Shown here: in pieces, positions 1 to 5,872 of the stretch
Position numbering within the stretch: position 1 is the first letter of the stretch
Layout: each line of letters opens with the position of its first letter
Assembly: GCA_002336675.1 (NCBI GenBank)
Contig: DDEI01000051.1
Location: 1 to 13,004, forward strand
Source of the DNA: Flavobacteriales bacterium UBA1958
GTDB lineage: Bacteria; Bacteroidota; Bacteroidia; Flavobacteriales_D; Sanyastnellaceae
Direction: 5' to 3'
Length of the DNA: 13,004 nt
Made by a program: the position numbers and the translations under genes
The notes under the pieces: model-generated
Databases searched by the model: none
Told to the model about the DNA's origin: nothing
What the model saw: the letters and a program-made list of their open reading frames with translations, nothing else

Positions 1-857
1 CTCAAGACGAGGCTAGAGTAATAAACTCAGAGAATGCTATTTCTATAGCTAAATTGAATCTGATTCAGCTAATCCAACTGCCGGAAGAACAGAAAACAAA
101 TTTCGGAATAGAAAATCCTACGCTGAGTGAACCAGAGTTTAACCTTCCTTCTAAGAGTTCTGTATTATCGTATGCGTTAGGATCATTTCCGGAAGTTAAG
201 AGTGCAGAGCTAACCATTGCGAGAGCTGATTTAGATTATAAAATAGCCAATGGAGGTAGATATCCTAGATTAGGAGCTAGCTATAATTATGGGAGTGGAT
301 TTTCTGGGGCTAATCAAAGAGGACTTGGAGACCTTGTCAGTTTTGGAAATTTTCCAATAGGAACGGTAAGCGGTTCTGATCAGTCAGTCCTATCACTGGA
401 ACAATTATCATTTAATGATTTTGAGACGGTTCCCTTCTTTAGTCAAGTGAAGGATAATGTGAATAGAAGTATGTTTTTTAGTTTAAATATTCCGATTTTT
501 AACGGATTATCCAATAGGACCAATGTTCAAATGGCGGAAATAGGTCAGGAGAATGCGAAACTAGAATTGTTAAATGTTAGAAATCAATTACGCCAGACTG
601 TAGAGTCAGCATTTGCAGACGCCTCTGCAGCATATAAGACGTATGAAGCAGCAGACTATTCTTTAAGAGCACAAAAAGAAGCATTTAAATATGCTAAGAT
701 TAGGTACGAAGAACAAGTAATAAACGGGGTGGATTATGCTCAAGCCAGGAGTCTAAGAGACTCAGCTTTGTCTGAGAAGATAAGAAGTCAGTATGATTAT
801 GTTTTCAAGCTGAAGATTCTAGAATTTTATCAGGGTAAAACAATATCTTTAAATTAA
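1..857 (+). CDS. TolC-family outer-membrane efflux protein, 3' part (5'-truncated by window edge)
   Basis: Outer-membrane channel component of a tripartite efflux or type I export system. The frame is open from base 3, so the gene continues to the left; the TTG at 54 is an internal leucine codon, not a start. About 284 residues are visible, roughly the last two thirds of a typical 430-450-residue OEP-family protein. The first residues (..EARVINSENAISIAKLNL..) match the long helical part at the end of the first OEP repeat. The second repeat carries the hallmark strand NIPIFNG, followed by long Gln/Glu/Ala-rich helices that in TolC build the periplasmic tunnel. The stop codon overlaps the ATG of the next gene (TAATG), so translation is probably coupled to the adaptor gene. 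The family call is firm. The exported substrate cannot be read from the sequence. Confidence 0.9.
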   Translation, partial: QDEARVINSENAISIAKLNLIQLIQLPEEQKTNFGIENPTLSEPEFNLPSKSSVLSYALGSFPEVKSAELTIARADLDYKIANGGRYPRLGASYNYGSGFSGANQRGLGDLVSFGNFPIGTVSGSDQSVLSLEQLSFNDFETVPFFSQVKDNVNRSMFFSLNIPIFNGLSNRTNVQMAEIGQENAKLELLNVRNQLRQTVESAFADASAAYKTYEAADYSLRAQKEAFKYAKIRYEEQVINGVDYAQARSLRDSALSEKIRSQYDYVFKLKILEFYQGKTISLN

Positions 858-2155
858 TGACGAAGAAAGAGTCTAACAGAAAAGTCTGGATATTTTTAGG
901 AGTAATAATGCTATTAGTATTAGCCGTTTTGTTTACACGAAAGAATGATGATATTCTTGTGAGTACAGAAAGGCCGGCATTTAAAGACATTATTTCTACT
1001 GTAAGTGCTAGTGGTAAAATTAGACCTGAAAGTGAGGTGAAAATTTTCTCCGAAGTGAATGGTCAGGTTACAGAACTGCTTATTAAGGAAGGCGATATAG
1101 TTAATAGCGGGGATTTATTATTAAAGGTTAATCCAGAAATATATAGAACAGCCGTAAAGCGTGCAGATGCTGCCTTAAGTTCTTCTAGATCTAGCTTAGC
1201 CAATTCTAAGGCCAGAAAAGCACAGGCTGAGGCTCAGTTTATAATGTCTGAAAATTCATTTAAACGAAGCACTTCGCTCAAAGAGAGCGGAGCCATAAGT
1301 AGCAGTGAATATGAAAGCGCCCTTTCTCAATACCAAGTGGCTGATGCAGAAAGAGAAGCCGCGGAAGAAAGTGTAAATAGTGCCAGATTTGCCATAAATA
1401 GTGCCCAAGCAGGGAAAGCAGAGGCTACTGAAAATTTAAGTAGAACTGCTATTTACGCTCCCCAAAACGGAATAGTGACGGCCTTAACCATAGAAAAGGG
1501 GGATGTTATTTTGGGAACTGGAATGACTAAGGGGGATGAGTTAATGAGAATTAGCGATTTGAATGTTATGGAGGTAGATGTAGATGTAAATGAGAGTGAT
1601 ATAGTCCGGGTAAACTTAGCAGATACGGCACTCATAGAGGTAGATGCCTATCCTGATAGAAAATTCAAAGGAATAGTAACAGAAATTGCAAATACGGCTA
1701 CAAACTCTAGTTTAATGAGCACAGACCTTGTAACTAATTTCTCTGTGAAAATCAGAGTTCTTAAAAACAGTTACGCTGATTTGCTATTAGAAAGACCATC
1801 TAGCTTTTCCCCTTTCAGGTCGGGAATGAGCGCCAATGTAGATGTGCGAACGGATTACATGAATAATGCAATTTCTGTTCCTATTACTTCAGTAACCACC
1901 AGAACCGATACTACCACTGTAGGAAAAGAGAGGACGAAAAAGGAGGGTGACAGAACAGATGAAGAAGAGTTTACTTTAGTATTTGTGAGAGTTGGTAATA
2001 AGGCCAAAATTCGTCTGGTTGAGCTTGGATTGCAAGATGACGAGTTTTATCAAATTACCAGTGGGTTAACAGAGGATGATGAAATAATTGTTGGCCCATA
2101 CGACGCAGTCTCTAAAAAGCTCAAGAATAATATGGAAGTGCAGTTGGAAGAATAA
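857..2155 (+). CDS. HlyD/MacA-type periplasmic adaptor (membrane fusion protein) of an efflux system
   Basis: A 432-residue inner-membrane-anchored adaptor expected to bridge an inner-membrane pump to the TolC-like channel encoded just upstream. Residues about 10-27 are one hydrophobic segment after a basic N-terminus, an uncleaved signal anchor. Residues about 60-92 (EVNGQVTELLIKEGDIVNSG) are the first biotinyl/lipoyl half-motif. A long Ala/Ser/Glu-rich region at about 95-200 should form the alpha-hairpin, and the second lipoyl half follows (YAPQNGIVTALTIEKGD). Beta-barrel and membrane-proximal parts fill the C-terminal half. The set resembles MacA, whose partner is the ABC transporter MacB, but no pump gene lies in the window. 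Residues 349-371 are a very hydrophilic Thr/Lys/Glu-rich insertion near the C-terminus that looks like a flexible loop. The gene overlaps the channel gene by one base and ends 6 nt before tsaB. Confidence 0.9.
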   Translation: MTKKESNRKVWIFLGVIMLLVLAVLFTRKNDDILVSTERPAFKDIISTVSASGKIRPESEVKIFSEVNGQVTELLIKEGDIVNSGDLLLKVNPEIYRTAVKRADAALSSSRSSLANSKARKAQAEAQFIMSENSFKRSTSLKESGAISSSEYESALSQYQVADAEREAAEESVNSARFAINSAQAGKAEATENLSRTAIYAPQNGIVTALTIEKGDVILGTGMTKGDELMRISDLNVMEVDVDVNESDIVRVNLADTALIEVDAYPDRKFKGIVTEIANTATNSSLMSTDLVTNFSVKIRVLKNSYADLLLERPSSFSPFRSGMSANVDVRTDYMNNAISVPITSVTTRTDTTTVGKERTKKEGDRTDEEEFTLVFVRVGNKAKIRLVELGLQDDEFYQITSGLTEDDEIIVGPYDAVSKKLKNNMEVQLEE

Positions 2156-2161
2156 GTCAGC

Positions 2162-2848
2162 ATGAAAAATGGAATCCTCTGTATAGAAACAGCTACTAAG
2201 AATTGTTCCGTATCGTTATTCGAAGATGGGCATCTACTGTCATGTATAGAGGAGTCTAGTTCAGAATATATCCACTCTGAGAAATTAGCCCTGTTTATAG
2301 ACGAAATACTAACAAATAATAAAATTACGGCAAAGCAACTCTCTGCGGTTGCCGTAAGTTCTGGTCCAGGCTCTTATACAGGATTGAGAATAGGTATTTC
2401 TACAGCCAAAGGAATATGTGTGGGTGCAGGAATACCATTGATAGCCATACCTAATCTAGTTCAGTTGGCTCTAGCGGCTAAAATTAAAGATGATTCTTTC
2501 GAGCTATACATTCCTATGCTGGACGCTAGAAGAATGGAAGTGTTTACTGCTGTTTTTCAGTCTAATCTAGAGGTGTTAGAAAACACGTATGCTAAAGAAA
2601 TTCACGAAGGGAGCTTTAATGATTTGGCAGGTAAAAGGATAGCCATTTTTGGTGACGGAGCCGAAAAATGTCTTGAAACTCTTAGTGATTTGAATGTGAA
2701 ATTGGTAAAAGTTAATTGTAGCGCACGAAATATGGGTCACATTGCGTTAACTAAACTAAAAGATCAGAACTTTGAGGATTTAGCATATTTCGAGCCTTTT
2801 TACTTGAAAGATTTTATCGCTGGAGCTCCAAAGAAAGTATTCAAATAA
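2162..2848 (+). CDS. tsaB: tRNA N6-threonylcarbamoyladenosine biosynthesis protein TsaB
   Basis: Non-catalytic partner of TsaD in the bacterial complex (TsaB, TsaD, TsaE) that transfers threonylcarbamoyl to A37 of ANN-decoding tRNAs in the cytoplasm. The 228 residues match the usual length of about 230. Visible ASKHA-fold landmarks are the N-terminal strand with IETAT (residues 8-12), the conserved IHSE (37-40), the signature SGPGSYTGLRIG (67-78) and DARRMEV (121-127). The ATG lies 6 nt after the adaptor stop with no separate promoter, so it is probably co-transcribed with the efflux genes, an association of position rather than of function. The next gene starts 1 nt after its stop. tsaD and tsaE are not in the window. 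Confidence 0.95.
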   Translation: MKNGILCIETATKNCSVSLFEDGHLLSCIEESSSEYIHSEKLALFIDEILTNNKITAKQLSAVAVSSGPGSYTGLRIGISTAKGICVGAGIPLIAIPNLVQLALAAKIKDDSFELYIPMLDARRMEVFTAVFQSNLEVLENTYAKEIHEGSFNDLAGKRIAIFGDGAEKCLETLSDLNVKLVKVNCSARNMGHIALTKLKDQNFEDLAYFEPFYLKDFIAGAPKKVFK

Positions 2849-2849
2849 A

Positions 2850-3269
2850 ATGGGAAACAAACTTGCAATATTAGTAACCATTTTTCTGTTAGCAGGATGC
2901 AAAGGATGCAGAGAAAACAATAGTGTAGTTCCTTTGGTAAGTGTGGATTTCTCTGTAAATATTAATAATGCATCTTATTTTGAGCTTACAAATATCACTG
3001 GTTGGGTATATGTAACGGGGGGGAGCCGTGGTATTATTATTTACAGAAATAATATAGATCAGTTCACTGCCTTTGATAGACACGCCCCTTATAATGCAGA
3101 TGAAGGCTGTAGAGTGTCTGTTCTTGAGGATGAGATAACGCTCAAGGATGAATGCAGTGAGTCTAGCTGGTTAATTCTAGACGGAAGTTTGATTTCAGGC
3201 CCAGCAGAACAACCCTTAAAGCAGTACAGCACTCAGTTTAATGGATCTGTCCTTAGGGTTTATAACTAA
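2850..3269 (+). CDS. Small lipoprotein with a degenerate Rieske-like fold
   Basis: A 139-residue predicted lipoprotein. The N-terminus is a lipoprotein signal peptide: MGNK, a hydrophobic core, then lipobox LAGC with the acylated cysteine at residue 17. From about residue 30 it resembles the small Rieske-like proteins I recall from Flavobacteriia (VSVDFSVNIN near the start, LRVYN at the end). The segment DGSLISGPAEQPLKQY (111-126) matches the part of Rieske domains just after the second cluster-binding loop. The cluster loops are not canonical: where C-x-H is expected there is DRHAPY (76-81), and where C-x-x-H is expected there is CSES (102-105), so a [2Fe-2S] cluster is unlikely. A run of seven G lies at 3017-3023. 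The start is 1 nt after the tsaB stop. The lipoprotein call is firm, the Rieske relation is from motif memory, and the function is unknown. Confidence 0.75.
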   Translation: MGNKLAILVTIFLLAGCKGCRENNSVVPLVSVDFSVNINNASYFELTNITGWVYVTGGSRGIIIYRNNIDQFTAFDRHAPYNADEGCRVSVLEDEITLKDECSESSWLILDGSLISGPAEQPLKQYSTQFNGSVLRVYN

Positions 3270-3301
3270 AAAAGCCACCTAAGAATTCTCTTAGATGGCT
3301 T
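3268..3301 (-). terminator. Intrinsic terminator of ahcY, between convergent genes
   Basis: Arms 3272-3284 and 3289-3301 form a 13-bp stem with a 4-nt loop. Read on the minus strand, the single imperfect position is a G-U wobble and the hairpin is followed by six T (complement of 3268-3273), as expected downstream of ahcY. On the plus strand the same position is a C-A mismatch and the T tract is poor, so it would stop the lipoprotein transcript only weakly. Confidence 0.85.
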
Positions 3302-3323
3302 CTAATTCTAGTGTTATTAATTC

Positions 3324-4643
3324 CTAGTATCTGTAGTGATCCGGCTTGTAAGGCCCAGCCTTTGGCACAGAGATATAGTCTGCTTGATCCTGAGAAAGCT
3401 CCTCTAAATCTACACCTATTTTAGTTAAGTGAAGCATGGCTACTTTTTCATCTAAATGCTTAGGTAGCATGTAAACTTTGTTCTCGTAAGCCTCTGTATT
3501 ATTCCACAATTCCAACTGAGCTAGAACTTGGTTTGTAAACGAATTACTCATCACGAATGAAGGGTGTCCTGTGGCACATCCTAAATTAACAAGTCTTCCT
3601 TCAGCTAATAATAAGATATCATTTCCATTAATGGTATACTTATCTACTTGAGGTTTGATCTCTACTTTAGAATCTCCATGGGTATCATTTAACCATGTTA
3701 CATCTATCTCATTATCGAAGTGTCCTATGTTACAAACGATAGTTTTGTCTGTCATTTTAGAGAAATGTTCGCCAGTAATGATATCCTTATTACCAGTAGC
3801 CGTAACTATTATGTTGGCTCTTGGAATAGCGTCCTTCATTTTTCTAACCTCGAATCCATCCATAGCAGCTTGAAGCGCACATATAGGATCTATTTCTGTA
3901 ACGATAACTCTAGCGCCAGCTCCTTGAAGAGATGCGGCAGAACCTTTTCCTACGTCACCATATCCTGCCACTACGGCCACTTTTCCAGCGATCATAACAT
4001 CAGTAGCTCTTCTAATAGCATCTACCAAAGATTCCTTACATCCATATTTGTTGTCAAATTTAGATTTTGTAACAGAATCATTAACGTTGATAGCAGGCAT
4101 TACTAAAGTTCCGTTAGCTTCTCTTTCTACCAATCTGTGAACCCCAGTAGTAGTTTCTTCAGATAAACCTTTGATGTCCTTAGTTAACTCGGGGAATCTA
4201 TCAAACACCATATTTGTTAAATCTCCACCATCATCTAATATCATGTTTAGAGGTTGACCATCTTTAAAAGCAAAAATAGTCTGCTCTATACACCATTCAA
4301 ATTCCTCTTCATTCAGGCCTTTCCAAGCATAAACAGGAACACCAGTAGCAGCTATGGCAGCGGCAGCATGATCTTGTGTACTAAAGATATTACATGAACT
4401 CCATGTAACGTCTGCTCCTAAATCTACTAGAGTTTCTATAAGAACTGCAGTTTGGATCGTCATGTGAAGACATCCTGCTATTCTGGCACCTTTCAGTGGC
4501 TTAGAATCTCCAAATTCCTCTCTTAAAGACATTAATCCGGGCATTTCTGCCTCCGCTAATTCTATTTCTTTTCTTCCGAAATCAGCTAAGGAAATATCTT
4601 TAACCTTGTACGGAAGCATTTCTTTTTGTGTTTGACTACTCAT
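3324..4643 (-). CDS. ahcY: Adenosylhomocysteinase (S-adenosyl-L-homocysteine hydrolase)
   Basis: Cytoplasmic NAD-dependent enzyme that reversibly splits S-adenosylhomocysteine into homocysteine and adenosine, relieving product inhibition of methyltransferases. The 439 residues match the short (human-like) form of about 432. Landmarks in order: CLHMTIQTAVLIETL (58-72), the catalytic lysine and aspartate in VTKSKFDNKYGC (K193, D197), the NAD-binding loop GYGDVGKG (227-234), CNIGHFDNEID, and the C-terminal KPDHYRY (433-439), whose Lys and Tyr reach into the neighbouring subunit's NAD site. It is transcribed alone, divergent from the phosphopantetheinyl transferase gene and convergent with the lipoprotein gene. 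A promoter-like element 23-30 nt upstream leaves a very short leader, so no SAH riboswitch fits. No key residue appears to be missing. Confidence 0.98.
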   Translation of the reverse strand: MSSQTQKEMLPYKVKDISLADFGRKEIELAEAEMPGLMSLREEFGDSKPLKGARIAGCLHMTIQTAVLIETLVDLGADVTWSSCNIFSTQDHAAAAIAATGVPVYAWKGLNEEEFEWCIEQTIFAFKDGQPLNMILDDGGDLTNMVFDRFPELTKDIKGLSEETTTGVHRLVEREANGTLVMPAINVNDSVTKSKFDNKYGCKESLVDAIRRATDVMIAGKVAVVAGYGDVGKGSAASLQGAGARVIVTEIDPICALQAAMDGFEVRKMKDAIPRANIIVTATGNKDIITGEHFSKMTDKTIVCNIGHFDNEIDVTWLNDTHGDSKVEIKPQVDKYTINGNDILLLAEGRLVNLGCATGHPSFVMSNSFTNQVLAQLELWNNTEAYENKVYMLPKHLDEKVAMLHLTKIGVDLEELSQDQADYISVPKAGPYKPDHYRY

Positions 4644-4665
4644 TAAATGCTGTTTTTATGCGTTG

Positions 4666-4673
4666 CAAAGGTA
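4666..4673 (-). promoter_or_regulatory. Putative ahcY promoter, Bacteroidota -7 element
   Basis: On the minus strand the octamer reads TACCTTTG, a full match to the Bacteroidota -7 consensus TAnnTTTG. A TTTC lies about 20 nt upstream (4694-4697) where the -33 TTTG is expected. Transcription would start some 15-20 nt before the ATG. The match is direct; activity is inferred. Confidence 0.55.
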
Positions 4674-4704
4674 CAGATTATCAATAGAAAAATGAAACCC
4701 GCTA

Positions 4705-4712
4705 TACTTTTG
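4705..4712 (+). promoter_or_regulatory. Putative promoter of the phosphopantetheinyl transferase gene, -7 element
   Basis: The octamer TACTTTTG fits TAnnTTTG fully on the plus strand, 46 nt before the ATG at 4759 and facing away from the ahcY element. I see no convincing -33 TTTG at the usual spacing, so this is weaker than the ahcY candidate. Confidence 0.45.
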
Positions 4713-4758
4713 GGAGAATGTATATGAAGCAAGCACAATTCCTTAGTTTTGTTACACA

Positions 4759-5361
4759 ATGCCACTAAAAGAACTAAGAGAGATTGAGGGAGGAGCTGAG
4801 TTAGGAATATGGAAACTAACAGAGAGCGTTTCTGAGCTAGAAAGCCTCATGTTTGTTGAGGTAGCTTCTGAAAAGTACAAAGGATTTAACCATGACTTAA
4901 GACGACTAGAATGGCTGGGAGCCAGAGCACTTATGTCTAAAATGGGCCTTAAAAAAACACTTCAGTATACAGAGCATGGAAAACCTTTTTATCCTGCGGG
5001 ACCTAAAATTTCTATCTCACACTCTAAAGATTTCATAGCTATTATTACTCATCCAGAGAATGAAGTAGGAATAGATGTTCAGGAAATAGTGGGTAAAGTC
5101 AGCATAATAAAACACAAATTCTGTAACACAAATGAGCTTGATTGGGCTACTTCGGATAAGGATTTTACCATAATCTGGTCAGCTAAAGAAGCTGTTTTTA
5201 AGGTAAAAGAGAGGAATGTTCTGTTCAAAGAACATATCCAGGTAAACCGTCCCGAAAATGGGCAGCTTCAGATCACATTCAAAGAAAGTCAGGTTTACTC
5301 AGGAGTACTTCTAAATCTTAAAAACTACGAAGGGGTTTACGTAGTAGAGGGTTTTTCTTAG
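4759..5361 (+). CDS. 4'-phosphopantetheinyl transferase superfamily protein
   Basis: A 200-residue enzyme expected to move the phosphopantetheine arm of CoA onto a serine of an acyl- or peptidyl-carrier protein, making the holo form. The motifs of the superfamily are present in order: HGKPF (73-77), ISISHS (84-89), GIDVQE (104-109, Mg-binding Asp106) and WSAKEAVFK (140-148, Mg-binding Glu144). The length lies between AcpS (about 120) and Sfp (about 225), as is common for Bacteroidota members. The N-terminus (MPLKEL.., then IWKLTE) fits the start at 4759, as far as I recall family members. It is divergent from ahcY. A 6-bp stem-loop at 5394-5410 follows, but it lacks a T tract, so termination is unclear. 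Whether it serves fatty-acid synthesis or a secondary pathway cannot be told. Confidence 0.9.
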   Translation: MPLKELREIEGGAELGIWKLTESVSELESLMFVEVASEKYKGFNHDLRRLEWLGARALMSKMGLKKTLQYTEHGKPFYPAGPKISISHSKDFIAIITHPENEVGIDVQEIVGKVSIIKHKFCNTNELDWATSDKDFTIIWSAKEAVFKVKERNVLFKEHIQVNRPENGQLQITFKESQVYSGVLLNLKNYEGVYVVEGFS

Positions 5362-5417
5362 AGGTGAGCACACTTTTATTTTCAGGAATCAAGCTGTATC
5401 ACCAATACAGGTCTAAA

Positions 5418-5564
5418 TCATAAACTATTCTTGGTTACCCAATAGCGATAGCCCACTATTGCTTTCTGAATCTTACTTAAATTATATAAGTCTTTTCTTA
5501 GCATAGAGGGTAATATTAATTTATTAATACGCGCTAATATTTTAAATGCGAACTTGTTTTTCAT
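5418..5564 (-). CDS. Small basic hypothetical protein, 48 residues
   Basis: A short gene too small for many gene callers. ATG is the complement of 5562-5564 and the stop TGA the complement of 5418-5420. The product is basic (about 11 Lys/Arg, 1 Asp) and reads MKNKFAFKILARINKL, then LPSMLRKDLYNLSK, and ends with GYRYWVTKNSL. This pattern (FKILA.INKL..PS, a central K-rich segment, and a Y.YWVT or similar near the C-terminus) resembles small conserved proteins of Flavobacteriia that I have seen labelled hypothetical or, without clear reason, SsrA-binding protein. The first half could form an amphipathic helix. There is no clear signal peptide or Shine-Dalgarno sequence. It runs convergently to the phosphopantetheinyl transferase gene, 56 nt away. 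Function unknown; the main alternative is a chance open frame. Confidence 0.6.
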   Translation of the reverse strand: MKNKFAFKILARINKLILPSMLRKDLYNLSKIQKAIVGYRYWVTKNSL

Positions 5565-5872
5565 TTGTTTAAATTAGGTAGAAAAAGTAAAACCAATTTA
5601 GTTTTCTTTTAAATATGTAAGGTGCAGTTTTTTTAAAAACCCACTAGGCTCTTTAGACCATATTAACTCTAGCATGATGTGTTGCTCTAATACTCTCTTT
5701 TTATTACACGAGAAAGGTATATCTCTGTTAATGGAATGTTAAAAACCTAAAAGTATTAGAAAGCGCCAGAAAAGGGCTGAGTATGTATCTTTCCGTAATC
5801 TAACTAGGACACATGGTTTCTTAAACACGGCTGCCGCTCTATCTGAAATGGGTGGCATTTTGTGTCTTGTAA
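5565..5872. other. 308-nt gap before mutS with an interrupted minus-strand frame
   Basis: No tRNA, recognised RNA family, strong terminator or repeat is visible. On the minus strand one frame runs from an ATG (complement of 5856-5858) to a TAA (complement of 5598-5600), 87 codons with a single in-frame TAA (complement of 5739-5741). It gives a 39-residue piece beginning MPPISDRAAAVFKK and a 46-residue piece ending KLHLTYLKEN. This could be a decayed small gene upstream of the 48-residue gene, or chance. The mutS promoter should lie here. The best -7 candidate is TATCTTTC at 5786-5793 (7 of 8 matches), about 80 nt before the ATG, and it is weak. Confidence 0.3.

Noticed and set aside
54..56. 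TTG as start codon of the TolC-like gene
   Set aside because: The frame stays open to the left edge and the upstream residues match the OEP family, so the gene simply begins outside the window.
3655..4106. Open frames of 72 and 128 codons on the plus strand inside ahcY
   Set aside because: They lie fully antisense to a highly conserved enzyme gene and the translations (Ser-rich, low complexity) resemble no protein.
4644..4700. SAH or SAM riboswitch ahead of ahcY
   Set aside because: The promoter-like element leaves a leader of about 15-20 nt, too short for any such riboswitch, and no conserved core is visible.
5394..5410. Stem-loop CTGTAT-CACCA-ATACAG as a shared terminator for convergent genes
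   Set aside because: Six base pairs, AT-rich, with no T tract on either strand; insufficient to call a terminator.
5780..5865. tRNA-like look on the minus strand (AGATAGAGCGG, then GTTTAAGA, then GTCCTAGTTAGATT)
   Set aside because: The short stretches recall D-arm, anticodon-loop and T-arm sequence, but the acceptor, anticodon and T stems do not pair and the T loop lacks TTCGA. It is not a functional tRNA and too weak to call a remnant.
5565..5872. Cobalamin riboswitch for the mutS-tetR-pduO run
   Set aside because: No B12-box-like sequence is visible on the plus strand and the region does not show the required long structured core.
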